From the NCBI RefSeq assembly GCF_012489685.1, contig NC_080041.1, positions 135,485,785 to 135,549,784 on the forward strand: a stretch of DNA of 64,000 nt, given 5' to 3'. Every line of letters starts with the position of its first letter. The first letter of the stretch is position 1. Of this stretch, positions 37,813 through 48,068 are shown piece after piece. The stretch comes from Lotus japonicus. Lineage: Eukaryota > Streptophyta > Magnoliopsida > Fabales > Fabaceae. The position numbers and the translations under genes were made by a program. The notes beneath the pieces are model-generated. The model searched no databases. It saw only the letters and a list, made by a program, of their open reading frames with translations, and had not been told where the DNA came from.

Positions 37813-37857
<45 letters not shown>
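37813..37857. repeat. (AT)n microsatellite in the LTR
   Basis: An uninterrupted AT dinucleotide tract of about 45 bp. Confidence 0.9.
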
Positions 37858-37859
<2 letters not shown>

Positions 37860-38616
37860 CCTTATACTTTACCTGATGTCTTGTATTCTCCATACTGTAT
37901 TCCGTAAGTTGACCCTTGCACGTGCTACCTGTGTTTGGGGGGCTATGTATGCCCTTTTTGTCTGATGTCGTCGGTGGATTCTTTCGTGATTCTTCGTCGT
38001 TCGGGGAAGACCCGGAGCGAAATGACTACTACTGAGCCTTCGATGTGGACCCGGACTTCATGCATGACCAGATGAGAGTCGATGATGGAAGTATGGGGGA
38101 TGGGTGTTTAGAGTCTACTAAGGTTGGGTGTTAGTGTCCTAGCTCTGACTTATTCTTATTTTTGAGGGCTTGTGTTGCTGACACTTGACCTATCATTTTG
38201 GAATTGTACATTTTGCCTACGGGCGTTACACTTTTCTACTTTCCGTCACTGGAGGTTACTCGTGACGAGGTCGCTACTTACAGCGGGGAATGTTATCTAT
38301 ATTGTATACTAGTTCTGTTGCCTTTCGCTTTTGGGTTTTATTTATTTCAGTCTTGTTTATATTATCGACAAAAAAAAATATTTACGTTTTTCCGCATTAA
38401 GTTTATTTTGGTTACTAAAGTGACGCCACCGAAATCGGGGTGTTACAAAATGCAACTAAATTTTTTCCTTAAATTTTTAAAGTGTACTATTCATACACAC
38501 ATTTTGGAGCCTTTGGGCTTTGGCCCTCATTTAAAGCAAAAAGAAGAAGAAGAAAATACACATTATGGGCTAGGGAACAATGTAGAATGTGCATAAGATG
38601 GGAATTAACTACAAGC

Positions 38617-39764
38617 TAAGCGTAGGTTCTTGTTTGTTAATCCTCTGAGTAAAAAAAAAAAAACTTCTCTGCTAGGGCACAACTTTGTGTGCAGCGCCGT
38701 CTACCCCCTTTGGGGGTCTCCTCCCCCATTGGGGGGTTTCCTCCTCCACCATGGAGGCTTTCCCTCTGCTTTTTAGAGCTTTCTTCCCACATCAGGTGGG
38801 TTTCTTCCACATTAGGTGGATTTATTACCCAAATAAGTGGGTTTTGTTTCTCTTGTTTTAGCTTGAGTTTCTCCTTCCTTGGCCATTCATACCCTCCTCC
38901 TCCACCGGCCAACTCGTCGCCGCTGCCACCTCCAGATCCGCCATCACCTTCAACCATCGGGTGCCAAAGCTCCAGATCTTGAGTCTTCATGTCTTTTTCA
39001 GAGGAACCAGGTCTCTAGTTTAGCCTCAGCGATCCAGAAGCTCGACCTGCCGTGATGCTTCGCAGCAACCTGTGCCTGAGGCCATCTTCTTCTCCGTCCC
39101 TTTCTGGTGGCACCTTAGGTTGCAAGAGGTGACCTTGGGTTGGATCTGTTTTGTAAGGAAAGTGGGTTGGGTCTGTGCTCCACTGTTCGTGGTAACAGCT
39201 CTGATCCCCACCCTTAGCTCCTGCCACAACCAGCGCTGGTCTCTTCCGTGTTGGTTTCGCTCACGACACAACTATCTCTGGCATCCCTCCCTTCTGGGCT
39301 TCTCTTACCTGCTTCATCTGTCACCCCCTTCAGCCTTTGCTGCTGCTGCGTGTTTGGAATCGTCAGAAGTTTCCCTCATCGCCTTGTTCTCAGAGTTGTG
39401 AAATGTCCCCTTTTGTTGCCGCTGAAGCCACGCCGCAGGCTTCCTTTTCGTCGGCACACTACAAATCCGGCAGAGTCAGGTGCTGTAGGTTTGGGAGCGC
39501 TGGCTAAAGTTGTTTAATATTTTCTCCGCTCAGAAGTCATATGGCGCTTTGTTAATTTGGGGTTTAAGGGGCTTTTGTTTGTCTCAAGGGTTTTTACATC
39601 ATGTTTAATGCTGGTTGTTTCAGCTGAGTAGGCACGCTTGCTCTTTATTTTCTTTTGATTATGTGCATTGTGGTAGCTCAGAGAGATTAATTCTCGCATG
39701 TTGTAAGTACCGTTTGACAACCTTTTAAGTTTTATTCCATACACTTTTAACAAAAAAAAAAAAA
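38617..39764 (+). mobile_element. Poly(A) retroposon with 10-bp target duplication
   Basis: A 1.15-kb segment ends in a run of about 14 A residues (39752-39766, partly shared with the target duplication) and is bracketed by AACTACAAGC at 38607-38616 and 39765-39774. This is the mark of L1-type target-primed insertion. The interior is much more GC-rich at its 5' half, with a Pro/Ser-rich open frame at 38689-38982, but no endonuclease or reverse transcriptase is recognisable. It may be a heavily deleted LINE, a long SINE-like element or a retrocopied transcript. Its neighbour, the solo LTR, ends 170 bp upstream. Confidence 0.7.
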
Positions 39765-40742
39765 AACTACAAGCGTACAACTTGGAAGTGGTCAATAGAA
39801 TTGCAAATTTGGCAGGCTACTGAAACTCATGTAGCTGCGAAATTTACGGGGATAATCATCATAACCAAATCATAGTCTCCGCCGTGCTAAATAGGGAAAT
39901 ATAATAGCATTGTCACTCTACACGACTCAAACCATATAATTGTCTCACCTTTATTTTTTTGACAGAATTGTCTCACTATAACATCTTAAAATCAAAAATA
40001 TGTTTTTCCCGTTCAATTTCGATGAAAATTTTCATATTTTATAACTTATTTTAAATACTATTTTTTTTTACTGGGATTATTTTAAATACTATTGATCTAT
40101 GATGAGTTAATTCAAATTTTATATAAGTTCATTTAAGTAATTCATCCAGAGTTTAATTTTTATGTACCGATGGTGTAAAGTTTTTTTACACTGTCAACCA
40201 ATCAGATTTCAATGATGTGAGAAAATATCTTTTTATTCAATTTCATTAATTGACGTGATATATCCTTACAATCTAATTGGTTGATGATGTAAAAAAACTT
40301 TACACCGGTGCATCATCCTTTTTCTCATCCATCAAATATCATATTGAATATACTGTGAAAATATATATATATATATATATCATATTGAATGTTCAACTAA
40401 TAGCGTTGTCCTTTTTCCAACATTTTGAATTTTCCTTCTTTTTTTTTTGTTCAAAGAATTTTCCTTCTAAACATATAAGATGTTCAGCACAAGCCATGTG
40501 TCCTCTGCCAGCGGTGTGAAGCAACGATCGCTAACTATTCACTGGGATGATCCATTTTTCTTCACCTCTTTGGAATTATTGTAACCGAGAAGAAAGGGAA
40601 AAATTGTGATACTTTTCAAACAAAGGAAGGGCATTTTCATAATTTTATAATCCTAGACATGTCCTATAAATGCACGCACATACCTCTAGCTAGTGCTTCA
40701 TTGTATCAAGAGAAATCAATGCAAACAACAAAGAGTAAGACA
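39765..40742. other. Upstream region of the class II PR-4 gene
   Basis: AT-rich, with the MITE at 40163-40314 and an (AT)n tract at about 40361-40380. A TATA-like CCTATAAATG at about 40662 lies 80 bp before the chosen start codon. No other gene is seen. Confidence 0.55.
40163..40314. repeat. MITE with 'ggtgtaaagttttttta' inverted ends
   Basis: The left end 'ggtgtaaagtttttttacac' is answered at the right by 'gtaaaaaaactttacaccgg', and the next bases 'caaccaatcag' and 'ctaattggttg' also pair. The element is about 150 bp, AT-rich and non-coding. It lies about 430-580 bp upstream of the intact class II PR-4 gene. Confidence 0.75.
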
Positions 40743-41691
40743 ATGGCAAAGATTTCTCTGTTTTTGGTGTCTTTAGTTTGTGCTCTGGCTTTGGCCTCAG
40801 CTCAGAGTGCCACCAATGTGAGAGCTACTTATCACTTGTACCAACCTGAGCAGCATAATTGGGACTTGAATGCAGTGAGTGCATATTGTTCAACTTGGGA
40901 TGCAAACAAGCCCTTATCATGGCGCAGCAAATATGGTTGGACAGCTTTTTGTGGACCTTCTGGCCCTACGGGCCAAGCATCTTGTGGCAAGTGCTTGAGG
41001 GTACATATTCTTTTTTTAATTATATTTAGCACAAGTTTAGCTTGTAATAAATTCTTTTGAACACACTCCTTCACACAATCTCTACAATTGTTTTATGTTT
41101 TTATAAGAAATTCAACATTATTTTGACTTATGAATTGGGGCAAGTCCACCCATCATTTAAAAAAAATCAACATGTTTTACAACTCAGCTTATTTTTATTT
41201 ACTTATAAAGATCAACATGTTTTTATGTGCAACAAAAAAAAAACTCTATTAAGAATTAACTTTCTATATCCATACAAAACCTATAATTAATCGACATTTT
41301 TTTATTTAAATTAATCGACAATTCTATAATTAACCAAAGAATTAACTTTCTATATCCATACAAAACTCTATTAAAAAATGTGTTGTTAGCTACCATTTCT
41401 GAATGTATAGATTCTATTTTACTTCTTTTATATTTATATTGTATTTAATTTTTGGTTCATTTTGCTTGAATAAGTGAAGCAAGCACCATGGTTACTTACT
41501 GATGGGGGTGTTAATTTCAGGTTACAAACACTAGAACAAACACTCAGGAAACTGTGAGAATTGTTGACCAATGCAGCAATGGAGGGCTCGACTTGGATAT
41601 TGGTGTCTTCCAAAAACTGGACACAGATGGGAATGGTTATGCTCAAGGCCATCTTATTGTCAATTATGATTTTGTGGACTGTCGTGACTAG
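40743..41691 (+). CDS. PR-4 protein, class II (barwin only)
   Basis: A small secreted defence protein without a chitin-binding domain. Exons 40743-41000 and 41521-41691 join in phase 0 to give 142 residues. A signal peptide ([20 protein letters not shown]) is followed by the barwin domain ([55 protein letters not shown], ending FVDCRD). All six barwin cysteines are present. The intron sits at the same place as in the hevein-like gene. A TATA-like CCTATAAATG is at about 40662, so the ATG at 40659 is too far upstream to be the start. An in-frame ATG at 40719 is an alternative that would place eight residues before the signal peptide. Confidence 0.93.
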
Positions 41692-42619
41692 ATTTTGCAT
41701 TCAAAAGACTAGCCAGCAATATTACTTGTTATTGCTCTGGTTATAAATTATAATAAGCTTTTGTGCATCAATAAACCAAAGGAATAAAGGATCATATGTA
41801 TGTCGCCAGCACCACCCAGGTGGTTTATATGGTTATTAACAATACTAGTGAAATAAATGAAATGGTCTGAATTCTCATTTCAAAATCCATTCCCTTACCA
41901 TTGAGCTCAGTAGATCAGCTGACAGAGGTTGATTTAACTTAATCAGAAATCTTGATTTCGAACTTTAGTATTAACATTGTTAAATACCGGGAGAGTTATT
42001 TGCCACTTATAATTATGGTGATTATATACAAAAATTGAGCAAAATTGGGCACTATATGTGTAAACTAGAAAGAAAAAAAGTAGATGCATGTACTGAAAGA
42101 ATGGACAATCTTGCTTTAGATCGTGAAGAGTTAGTAGCAATGTTAAGGGCATACATTTTTCAGTATAATTTGGACATGATTAATTACCTTCACAAATATC
42201 ACCAGATGAAGAAAAATTTGTTTTCATAATACATGCATCTTAATCTTGTTTCTTCTTTTATGATACGTAACCTAAGTCAGGTTTTGTCTAATATAAATTG
42301 ACAGCATTTTGACTAATTCACTTGTATAATTCAATGAATGAAAAACCAACAACGTTGCATCTAGAAGAAGCAGGAGATTTCTATTTCAATTTTTTTATTG
42401 CCACGCAGATTATGCAGGGCTCTAATTCAACACTACGGATTAAATCATGTTCGAGGTAGATACTACCACTATCGATGGTAAAATTCTTGCTTCCACCAGT
42501 TATATTCACAATAACTCAAACCTAAGACCGCTGCATAACCTATAACAACACGTGCCAGTTAAAAGAATTCACTTAAAAAAGCCAAGGAGTATAATTAATC
42601 ATCACAATTAATAAGTAAA
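41692..42619. other. 3' flank of PR-4 class II and unit A duplicated flank
   Basis: About 42187-42619 matches 51990-52368 (shared 'catgcatcttaatct', 'acttaagtcaggttttt'-like and 'agatttctatttc' segments), showing that it belongs to the tandemly duplicated unit. The short open frame at 42035-42229 is not recognisable. Confidence 0.6.
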
Positions 42620-42631
42620 CTAGACTAACAA

Positions 42632-42648
42632 CCCGCGCGTTGCGCGGG
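42632..42648 (-). other. Helitron 3'-terminal hairpin
   Basis: CCCGCGC and GCGCGGG form a perfect 7-bp stem around a 3-base loop, eight bases from the CTAG terminus. This structure marks the termination signal of rolling-circle transposition. Confidence 0.9.
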
Positions 42649-42844
42649 CGAATACAACTGACTCAATAGATAGTGAATTTCCGCAAAAATCTTTATTATA
42701 TTAATGATCATTGTTAAGACATACAAAGCCTTATTTCCGCAAAATATACTTTTGATTTAGAAATAAAATAGTGAAATACATGATATAAATTGCAGAAAAT
42801 AAAATATAAGTTGCGCATATGGAATTGCTCTTTTTATTTTCTGT

Positions 42845-43096
42845 CTAGCTATTCTTGTTGGCTTCCTCGTAGTGTTTGTATTTTGTATTGCTAGCTTTGG
42901 TTCTCCTAGATGTGTTTGTCCTTAAGGTTTGAATAAAAATTTGTTCTTCATCAGAGGAGGTAATGCCATATGTGTCGTTGATTTCTTCTTGATCAAATGA
43001 TGCACATTGCCTCAGCTTTGTCAATGTTGCCTTTGTTTTCTTTTTAAACACCAATGGTTCTTCTTCTTCATCAGATGATATTTGTTGTGGTGACAT
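42845..43096 (-). other. Unrecognised acidic/Lys-rich open frame near the Helitron 3' end
   Basis: An 83-codon frame with a Ser/Asp/Glu cluster (SSDEEEEPLVFKKKTK) ends about 220 bp before the Helitron terminus. It could be the last exon of a gene carried by the element. Low-complexity charge makes homology guesses unsafe. Confidence 0.3.
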
Positions 43097-43777
43097 TGGA
43101 TCCTTTTATAATCAAAGGAAAGATATTTAGTATTTTGTACAAAGTTATTAAAGTAATTATTTAAATAAGATTAAATGGTTGAGTTGTTTACCTTTTGTAT
43201 TGTTTTATGATCAAAATCACTTCACAGTTGCTTGGTGGTCATCCTAGAACAAAAAATGATGGAAATATAAATATAATTATGTTGATATGACACATGAGAA
43301 AAGAATAAAACAAAACCAGCAGAGGTGAGACAAAGCAGCTAGATTAGTTAGATAGAATAAGGCAGTTAAAACTGCTAGGTGATCTGACAGTTTAAAGGGA
43401 ATGTAGCAGGGGGCATTTACCTTAAATTGGGGGGGGGGGAGTGCAGAATCGAAGGCTTCTGAATTGTTAGTATTGCAGAACCAGAATCTAAGGGAAACTC
43501 ATTGTTGAAGGGAAATATTTCTATATTCTTTCCATGTCCTCTAACCTCAAATACTATGTCAAAATAACACATCATTAAATGAAAAATAAGAGTCAAAATT
43601 CAATCTAATCATTGGATTTTTAAGTTTGAACCACAACCTCTAATTGTTTCATCTGTTGTAATGATAATCGGGGAATATGAAGAGAAATCTTCTTATAGAT
43701 CAGACTTTTCTCATAGAAGGTTAGAAAGAACCAAGAACACAAAATTTGTTCACAACTTTGTATAGAGCAAAATTTTG

Positions 43778-44026
43778 TCATAGAAGGTTAGTTTTGATAT
43801 CACAAAAATATGCTAACAATATAACACCATGATATATAGTGGCATTAAACTCACCAAGACATTGAAGCATCTCTACCATATGCGCAATTTCCGTATCCGG
43901 TTTCTTGGCAACCATCTCCATGGGTTTCTTTAACCTCTCTATCTTGCTCATTAATCTACAGAGGCCATATTCAAAGGTGGGACAAATGTATCCATGGACA
44001 GACACATCAGATTCACTGTTAGTCAT
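43778..44026 (-). other. Unrecognised open frame inside the Helitron middle part
   Basis: An 82-codon frame (contains HGYICPTFEYGLCRLMS and VAKKPDTEIAHMVEMLQ) has a charged, protein-like composition and an AUG start. It might be an internal exon of a Helitron-carried gene. I do not recognise a domain. Confidence 0.3.
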
Positions 44027-45154
44027 GGTAGTGCAACAACAAACAAAGAGAAAGATGCAAATGTGGATTGAAAGTGAATTGAATTGTATGTCTATGCATA
44101 TTTATACACATTACAATGTGATAACTATTTTCACTATTTTGAATTCCAACAAATTTGTATCCATTTAAGTGAATGTCAACAAATTATTCTTAGATATATA
44201 AATGTGTTAACTCTTTGAATTGTTCTTGTAACCTTCAGATTTAAATCATAAATACGTGACAAATAGTGTACAAATCTAGATATTATATTTAGAAAAACTG
44301 ACTAAATATATAGTGGCGCATAGAAAATTAGAAAAATACCACTCTTTGAAACAACTGGGATGGTCCCATATACAAATTTGAAACAGGCAGTCATCCTACA
44401 TAAAAAATGATATTACTATCAGTCCACCTCAATTGCTATATGCTAACACATATTGACAGCAACATCAATAGAGAGATTGGAAGCACATTTGAAGCAATGC
44501 TCATTTTTTGGCTACATCATAAGCACGTTACTTTGCATTCTAAAGGTGACACTCACAAATTTATACATGTACTGATTGAGATTTGAAAGTTTAAGATTGT
44601 TTCCCTGTTCAAAAAAAGACATGGAATCCAATCCAATTAATTATGAAATTAAAAATTGAACAAATCAAAGAGAAAACCAAGATTACTATTAACAATAAAA
44701 AGAGTCAGTCACTACTGCAAACTACTCCAATCTTGAGTATTATATGCAGCCATCACAAAGAATGAATCTAGTAAACAATGACATGGCAATTGATGTCTCA
44801 AATTGGATCAAACGCTCCAATTCTCTGATAAATAGAAGCAAATGTAAGTTGACAAAAAATTCTTCATTTATCACTTAACACACAAAAATATTCTTTTGGT
44901 CTCAATAAAGCAGATTTGGAAAACTAAAAATAGAGAGTAGCATTTTTCAAATAACATACCGGAAATTAGGGCATAGCAAATCCATCAGAGGCACAAGTCA
45001 GTGGCTCGAAGAGGAAAGACTAGGGAGGGAGGTTGAGATCGAAAGGGAGAGGTTTGCGGAAGGAGGACTCCGCTGCTGCGAGGACGCGTGGAGGCTGAGT
45101 TGCTGCAGAGGTATAACCCAGGTGTGGATATCAGGCAAGGAAGGGGCCTGGTTT

Positions 45155-45637
45155 TCATTCAAATTCCACTGAATTGCTGGGTTCAGATGTCACAGCTGGG
45201 GGGCTGCCTGAGATCCAAGAGGGTCTGCGGAAGGAGGATGCGAAGAAGCAATAGTCAATGATAGAGGAAGAGGAATCGCAATCAGAGAGTAATTTTGTGT
45301 AACCGAAATTGAAGGCGCGAGTCCGCGCGGTGAACTCGTCGGGGACAAAGGAAAAAAGGGCAGCCATGGTTGGTTCTTGAATCCAGCGTGAGGGGAGGGG
45401 AACCGAACGAAGAAAGGGGCTGTGTCGCCATCGCTGACGAAGAAGGGTCTGCCGATGCGTGTGTCTATTGTTGAATCCTGTGTGATGTCGTTCTATTCTG
45501 TGGCTGGGATGGGTCTCTAGCTGTATTTTCGAAACTTTAGAAGCTACAACGTGACACGTCATCAAAATTGCTGATGTGGGCACTCTTGTTAGAAGTATAA
45601 TCGCTGAGGTGGCGGCGTTAGATTGCGCGCTTCTCAA
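45155..45637 (-). other. Unrecognised open frame inside the Helitron 5' part
   Basis: A 160-codon frame begins almost at the Helitron 5' end. The internal ATG at about 45366 gives a more gene-like 70-residue stretch (MAALFSFVPDEFTARTRAFN...), GC-richer than the flanks. It could be a first exon of a captured or element-encoded gene. No family is recognised, and coding status is unproven. Confidence 0.35.
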
Positions 45638-45992
45638 TTACTATATTATAAATAGATAATTATTTCACAAACTAGTAGTATTTACTATTTAGTTAATCAC
45701 AATAGTCTTTCTTTTTCTTCATGTCTATCTATCATGTAGAATGTTCAACTAGCTAAGCTGCATAACCTGCATTCATTTTCAAAGACTCTCCTTAGTACAA
45801 GCAAGATATCAGCAAAAACCACGTGTCCATAATGAAGGAAAAGAAAAGAAAAAGTTGTCACATTATTCAAAGTACCAATGACTATTTAATTTCAATAATT
45901 TCACCATCCTAGATATGCTCTCTATATAAATGCAAGCTCAAGCTCAAATTATGTAGAATGCACAATTAATCAAACTAGCTTAATTAGCAAGG

Positions 45993-46604
45993 ATGGCAAA
46001 GATTACTCTGTTCTTGGTGTGTGTAGTTTGCATTAATCTAGCTCTGTCCTCTGCTCAAAGTGCTACCAATGTGAGAGCCACGTCTCAGTCATACCAACCT
46101 GAGCAACATAACTGGGACTTAGCCGCAGTTGGTGTATTTTGTGCCACTTGGGATGCAAACAAGCCCTTGTCATGGCGCAGAAAGTATGGTTGGACTGCCT
46201 TCTGTCGACCTTCTGGCCCTAAAGGCCAAGCATCCTGTGGCAAGTGCTTGAGGGTACAATATTTTCATCATATTCATTTCAAATTAATAACTTCTGATAT
46301 AATTATATATATGCATTAATGTAACGTACCAGCAGGAATTGAAATACAGACTCTACAATTTTCCCCTAATTGTTTTTGGTTTTTTATTTGATCAAGCAAG
46401 CATGATATTTAAACTATGGCTAATTGTTGATTTGCAGGTGAAGAATGCTAGAAAAATGCTCAAGAAACAGTAAGAATTGTTGACCAGTGCAGCACCGGGG
46501 GCCTGGACTTGGATACTAGTGTAGTGTGTTTCAAAAGCTGAACAATGGGAACGGTCAAGGAAATCTTGTTGTCAACTACGAATTCGTGGACTGTCGTGAC
46601 TAAG
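45993..46604 (+). pseudogene. PR-4 class II gene, frameshifted copy
   Basis: Exon 1 (45993-46253) is open and encodes a signal peptide ([21 protein letters not shown]) and the first half of the barwin domain. Exon 2 starts at 46438 after TTTGCAG. Compared with the intact neighbour, exon 2 has lost one base near 46455, which brings a TAA a few codons later. It also has an insertion of several bases in the 'agtgtagtgtgtttc' stretch and loses codons near 46545. In exon 1 the conserved FCGPSGP reads FCRPSGP. The ending GTGGACTGTCGTGACTAA is still readable. Full barwin folding is not possible. A truncated product of about 98 residues could be made if transcribed, since TATA-like sequence (TATATAAATG) is at about 45923. 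Confidence 0.88.
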
Positions 46605-48068
46605 TGCATGTTTGAAAAATTTTCTATAATTAATTTGGTAAAAAAGCTTATGCCATTAGCTTCTGAATGTCAGTGTTGATAGTCTTGATTGTAAGCAGAA
46701 AATAAGTTGATCCATACATCATGCTACTTGTCTATGTAACTCAGCCTATGTATGCAGGGTAGCTCAGCTTATGTCTGTGTAACTCCTGCTTATTATAGTG
46801 AGCTTTTATGGATACCCTGCTCCAATAACAAACGGAATAAATTAATCAAATGATATATACAGAGGACATTCTTGCTTAATTTGAGCTTCCCCCTATCGTC
46901 TCCAACAATTCTTAGGACTACATCAACATATGTAGCCAACCATGCAGGGTAAAAAATAATGATTTCAAATGAGAAGTCTATCTTTAATGAAGTGTAATAG
47001 CAGAGCTACAATAACACTAGAAGCATTTTTAAAAGGGTAAAAAAATGTGAAGTTGAAATCTTGATGATTTGGAGCTCTCTATTGGTGGTGATGTTTTTTT
47101 TTTTTTCTTTCCCATTTTCTTTAAATTGTGTGGTGTCTTAGTGATTTAGAGCTAACACGTGTGATTTGTATTGTGCAATTGTAATGCTTTGCCATATTGC
47201 CCTTATTAGACCATTTAGACTTGAAATAAATAGTAATACCCTTGATTTGTAAGCAGATTCTGTTTTAACCCTTAATTTATGGTATGTTTGTCTACGTTTT
47301 TTTTTTTGGTACATATTGTCTACGTTTATTTTGCAAAATAATTACTTATAATAATCATTTATGTATATTTTTTATGTATGGGTGTGCTTTTAAATAAAAA
47401 AAAACATAAATTTAACTATTTTCTTAAGCTATTTTGAGTACATTGAATCCTATTTTCATGGTAACACTTCTTGAGTTTAAATTTACAATTTTATCTTAAA
47501 ATAATTCTTTGAAAAATAACTCTTTGAAAAATAATTCTTTTCAATTTTATGTCTTTTGATTTATTGATGGCGGTGGAGGTGGTGCAGAAAATGGTTGTAG
47601 AATGAGGAGAAGGCATGGTGGTGGTAATGGACTCGTGGTTGGTTGGGACGATGTGGGGAAAAAGAGAAGGGGAGAAAACATTGTCAAAATTACCCTTTGG
47701 TCCATTGGTGAATCAAAATATAAATGGTCCATCCTATTGGGCACCTTAATATTATATGAAAAAGACACTATTATAATTTTATATCAAAAGATTTAAAATC
47801 ACATTTTAAAGTGAAAATCACCTAATCATGTTTTTCAATAAATCACTTAAAATAAAATCGATTTTCTAACAAGTTTTAAAATCACTATTATTGAAAGTGA
47901 ATAACAAACGAGGCCTTAATCACCCTTAAAAAGCGTGGGTTTCTGAAGTACTAGTAGTGTTCTTACTAATTTCTCACGCTATTCTCGTCTCTTCATTTTC
48001 TGCATTCAACATCACTCACTCTCTCTCTCGTCTCTTCCAAAATTTAGGGTTCTGGTGGTAAGAATCCA
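46605..48068. other. Intergenic between the PR-4 pseudogene and the RING fusion gene
   Basis: The first 260 bases are the old PR-4 3' flank, also kept in unit B at about 52570-52740 ('caataacaaacggaata'). The rest is AT-rich. Short frames near 47550-47790 lie on a repetitive-looking stretch and show no protein signature. The last 80 bases are a CT-rich leader of the next gene. Confidence 0.5.

Larger units (their letters stand above)
34560..38447 (+). mobile_element. 3.9-kb solo LTR of a Ty3/gypsy-type retrotransposon
   Basis: The element begins TGTAAGGCCC and ends GGGGTGTTACA, with TG..CA ends and short inverted termini (TGTAA/TTACA). A perfect 5-bp target duplication, AAATG, lies at 34555-34559 and 38448-38452. 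No primer-binding site, polypurine tract or retroviral genes are inside, so this is one LTR left after recombination. A TATA box (TATATATA) at 35271-35278 lies about 711 bp in, the expected U3/R position. It is related to the LTR at 60015-62850: both share a segment around 'gatgaagactttttctattc' and the ending. It contains two tandem arrays and an (AT)n tract, which help explain its extra kilobase. The long LTR and GGGGTGTTACA end recall chromovirus (Tekay/Del) LTRs, an inference. Confidence 0.9.
42620..45656 (-). mobile_element. Helitron, non-autonomous, 3.04 kb, minus orientation
   Basis: On the minus strand the element starts TCTATTTATAATATAG (from 45656) and ends CTAG (42623-42620). It is inserted between A (42619) and T (45657) with no target duplication. 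Eight bases before the CTAG end lies a perfect hairpin, CCCGCGC-GTT-GCGCGGG on the plus strand (42632-42648). These are the diagnostic Helitron features. The paralogous segment at 52361-52377 reads straight through the same site ('taagtaaa' joined to 'taattag'), an empty site that confirms both borders. No Rep/helicase gene is inside. Short minus-strand frames at 45637-45155, 44026-43778 and 43096-42845 could be exons of carried gene fragments; I do not recognise them. Replicative rolling-circle insertion is known for the family. Confidence 0.9.

Noticed and set aside
34560..38447. Reading the long LTR as a full non-autonomous retrotransposon
   Set aside because: No internal pair of direct LTRs, primer-binding site or polypurine tract was found; the promoter position and shared ends fit one LTR.
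38689..38982. Pro-rich 97-codon frame as a gene
   Set aside because: It lies inside the poly(A) retroposon, is low-complexity and matches no known domain.
40659..40742. Upstream in-frame ATG (40659) as the PR-4 start
   Set aside because: It sits on the TATA-like sequence and would put about 28 residues before a normal signal peptide.
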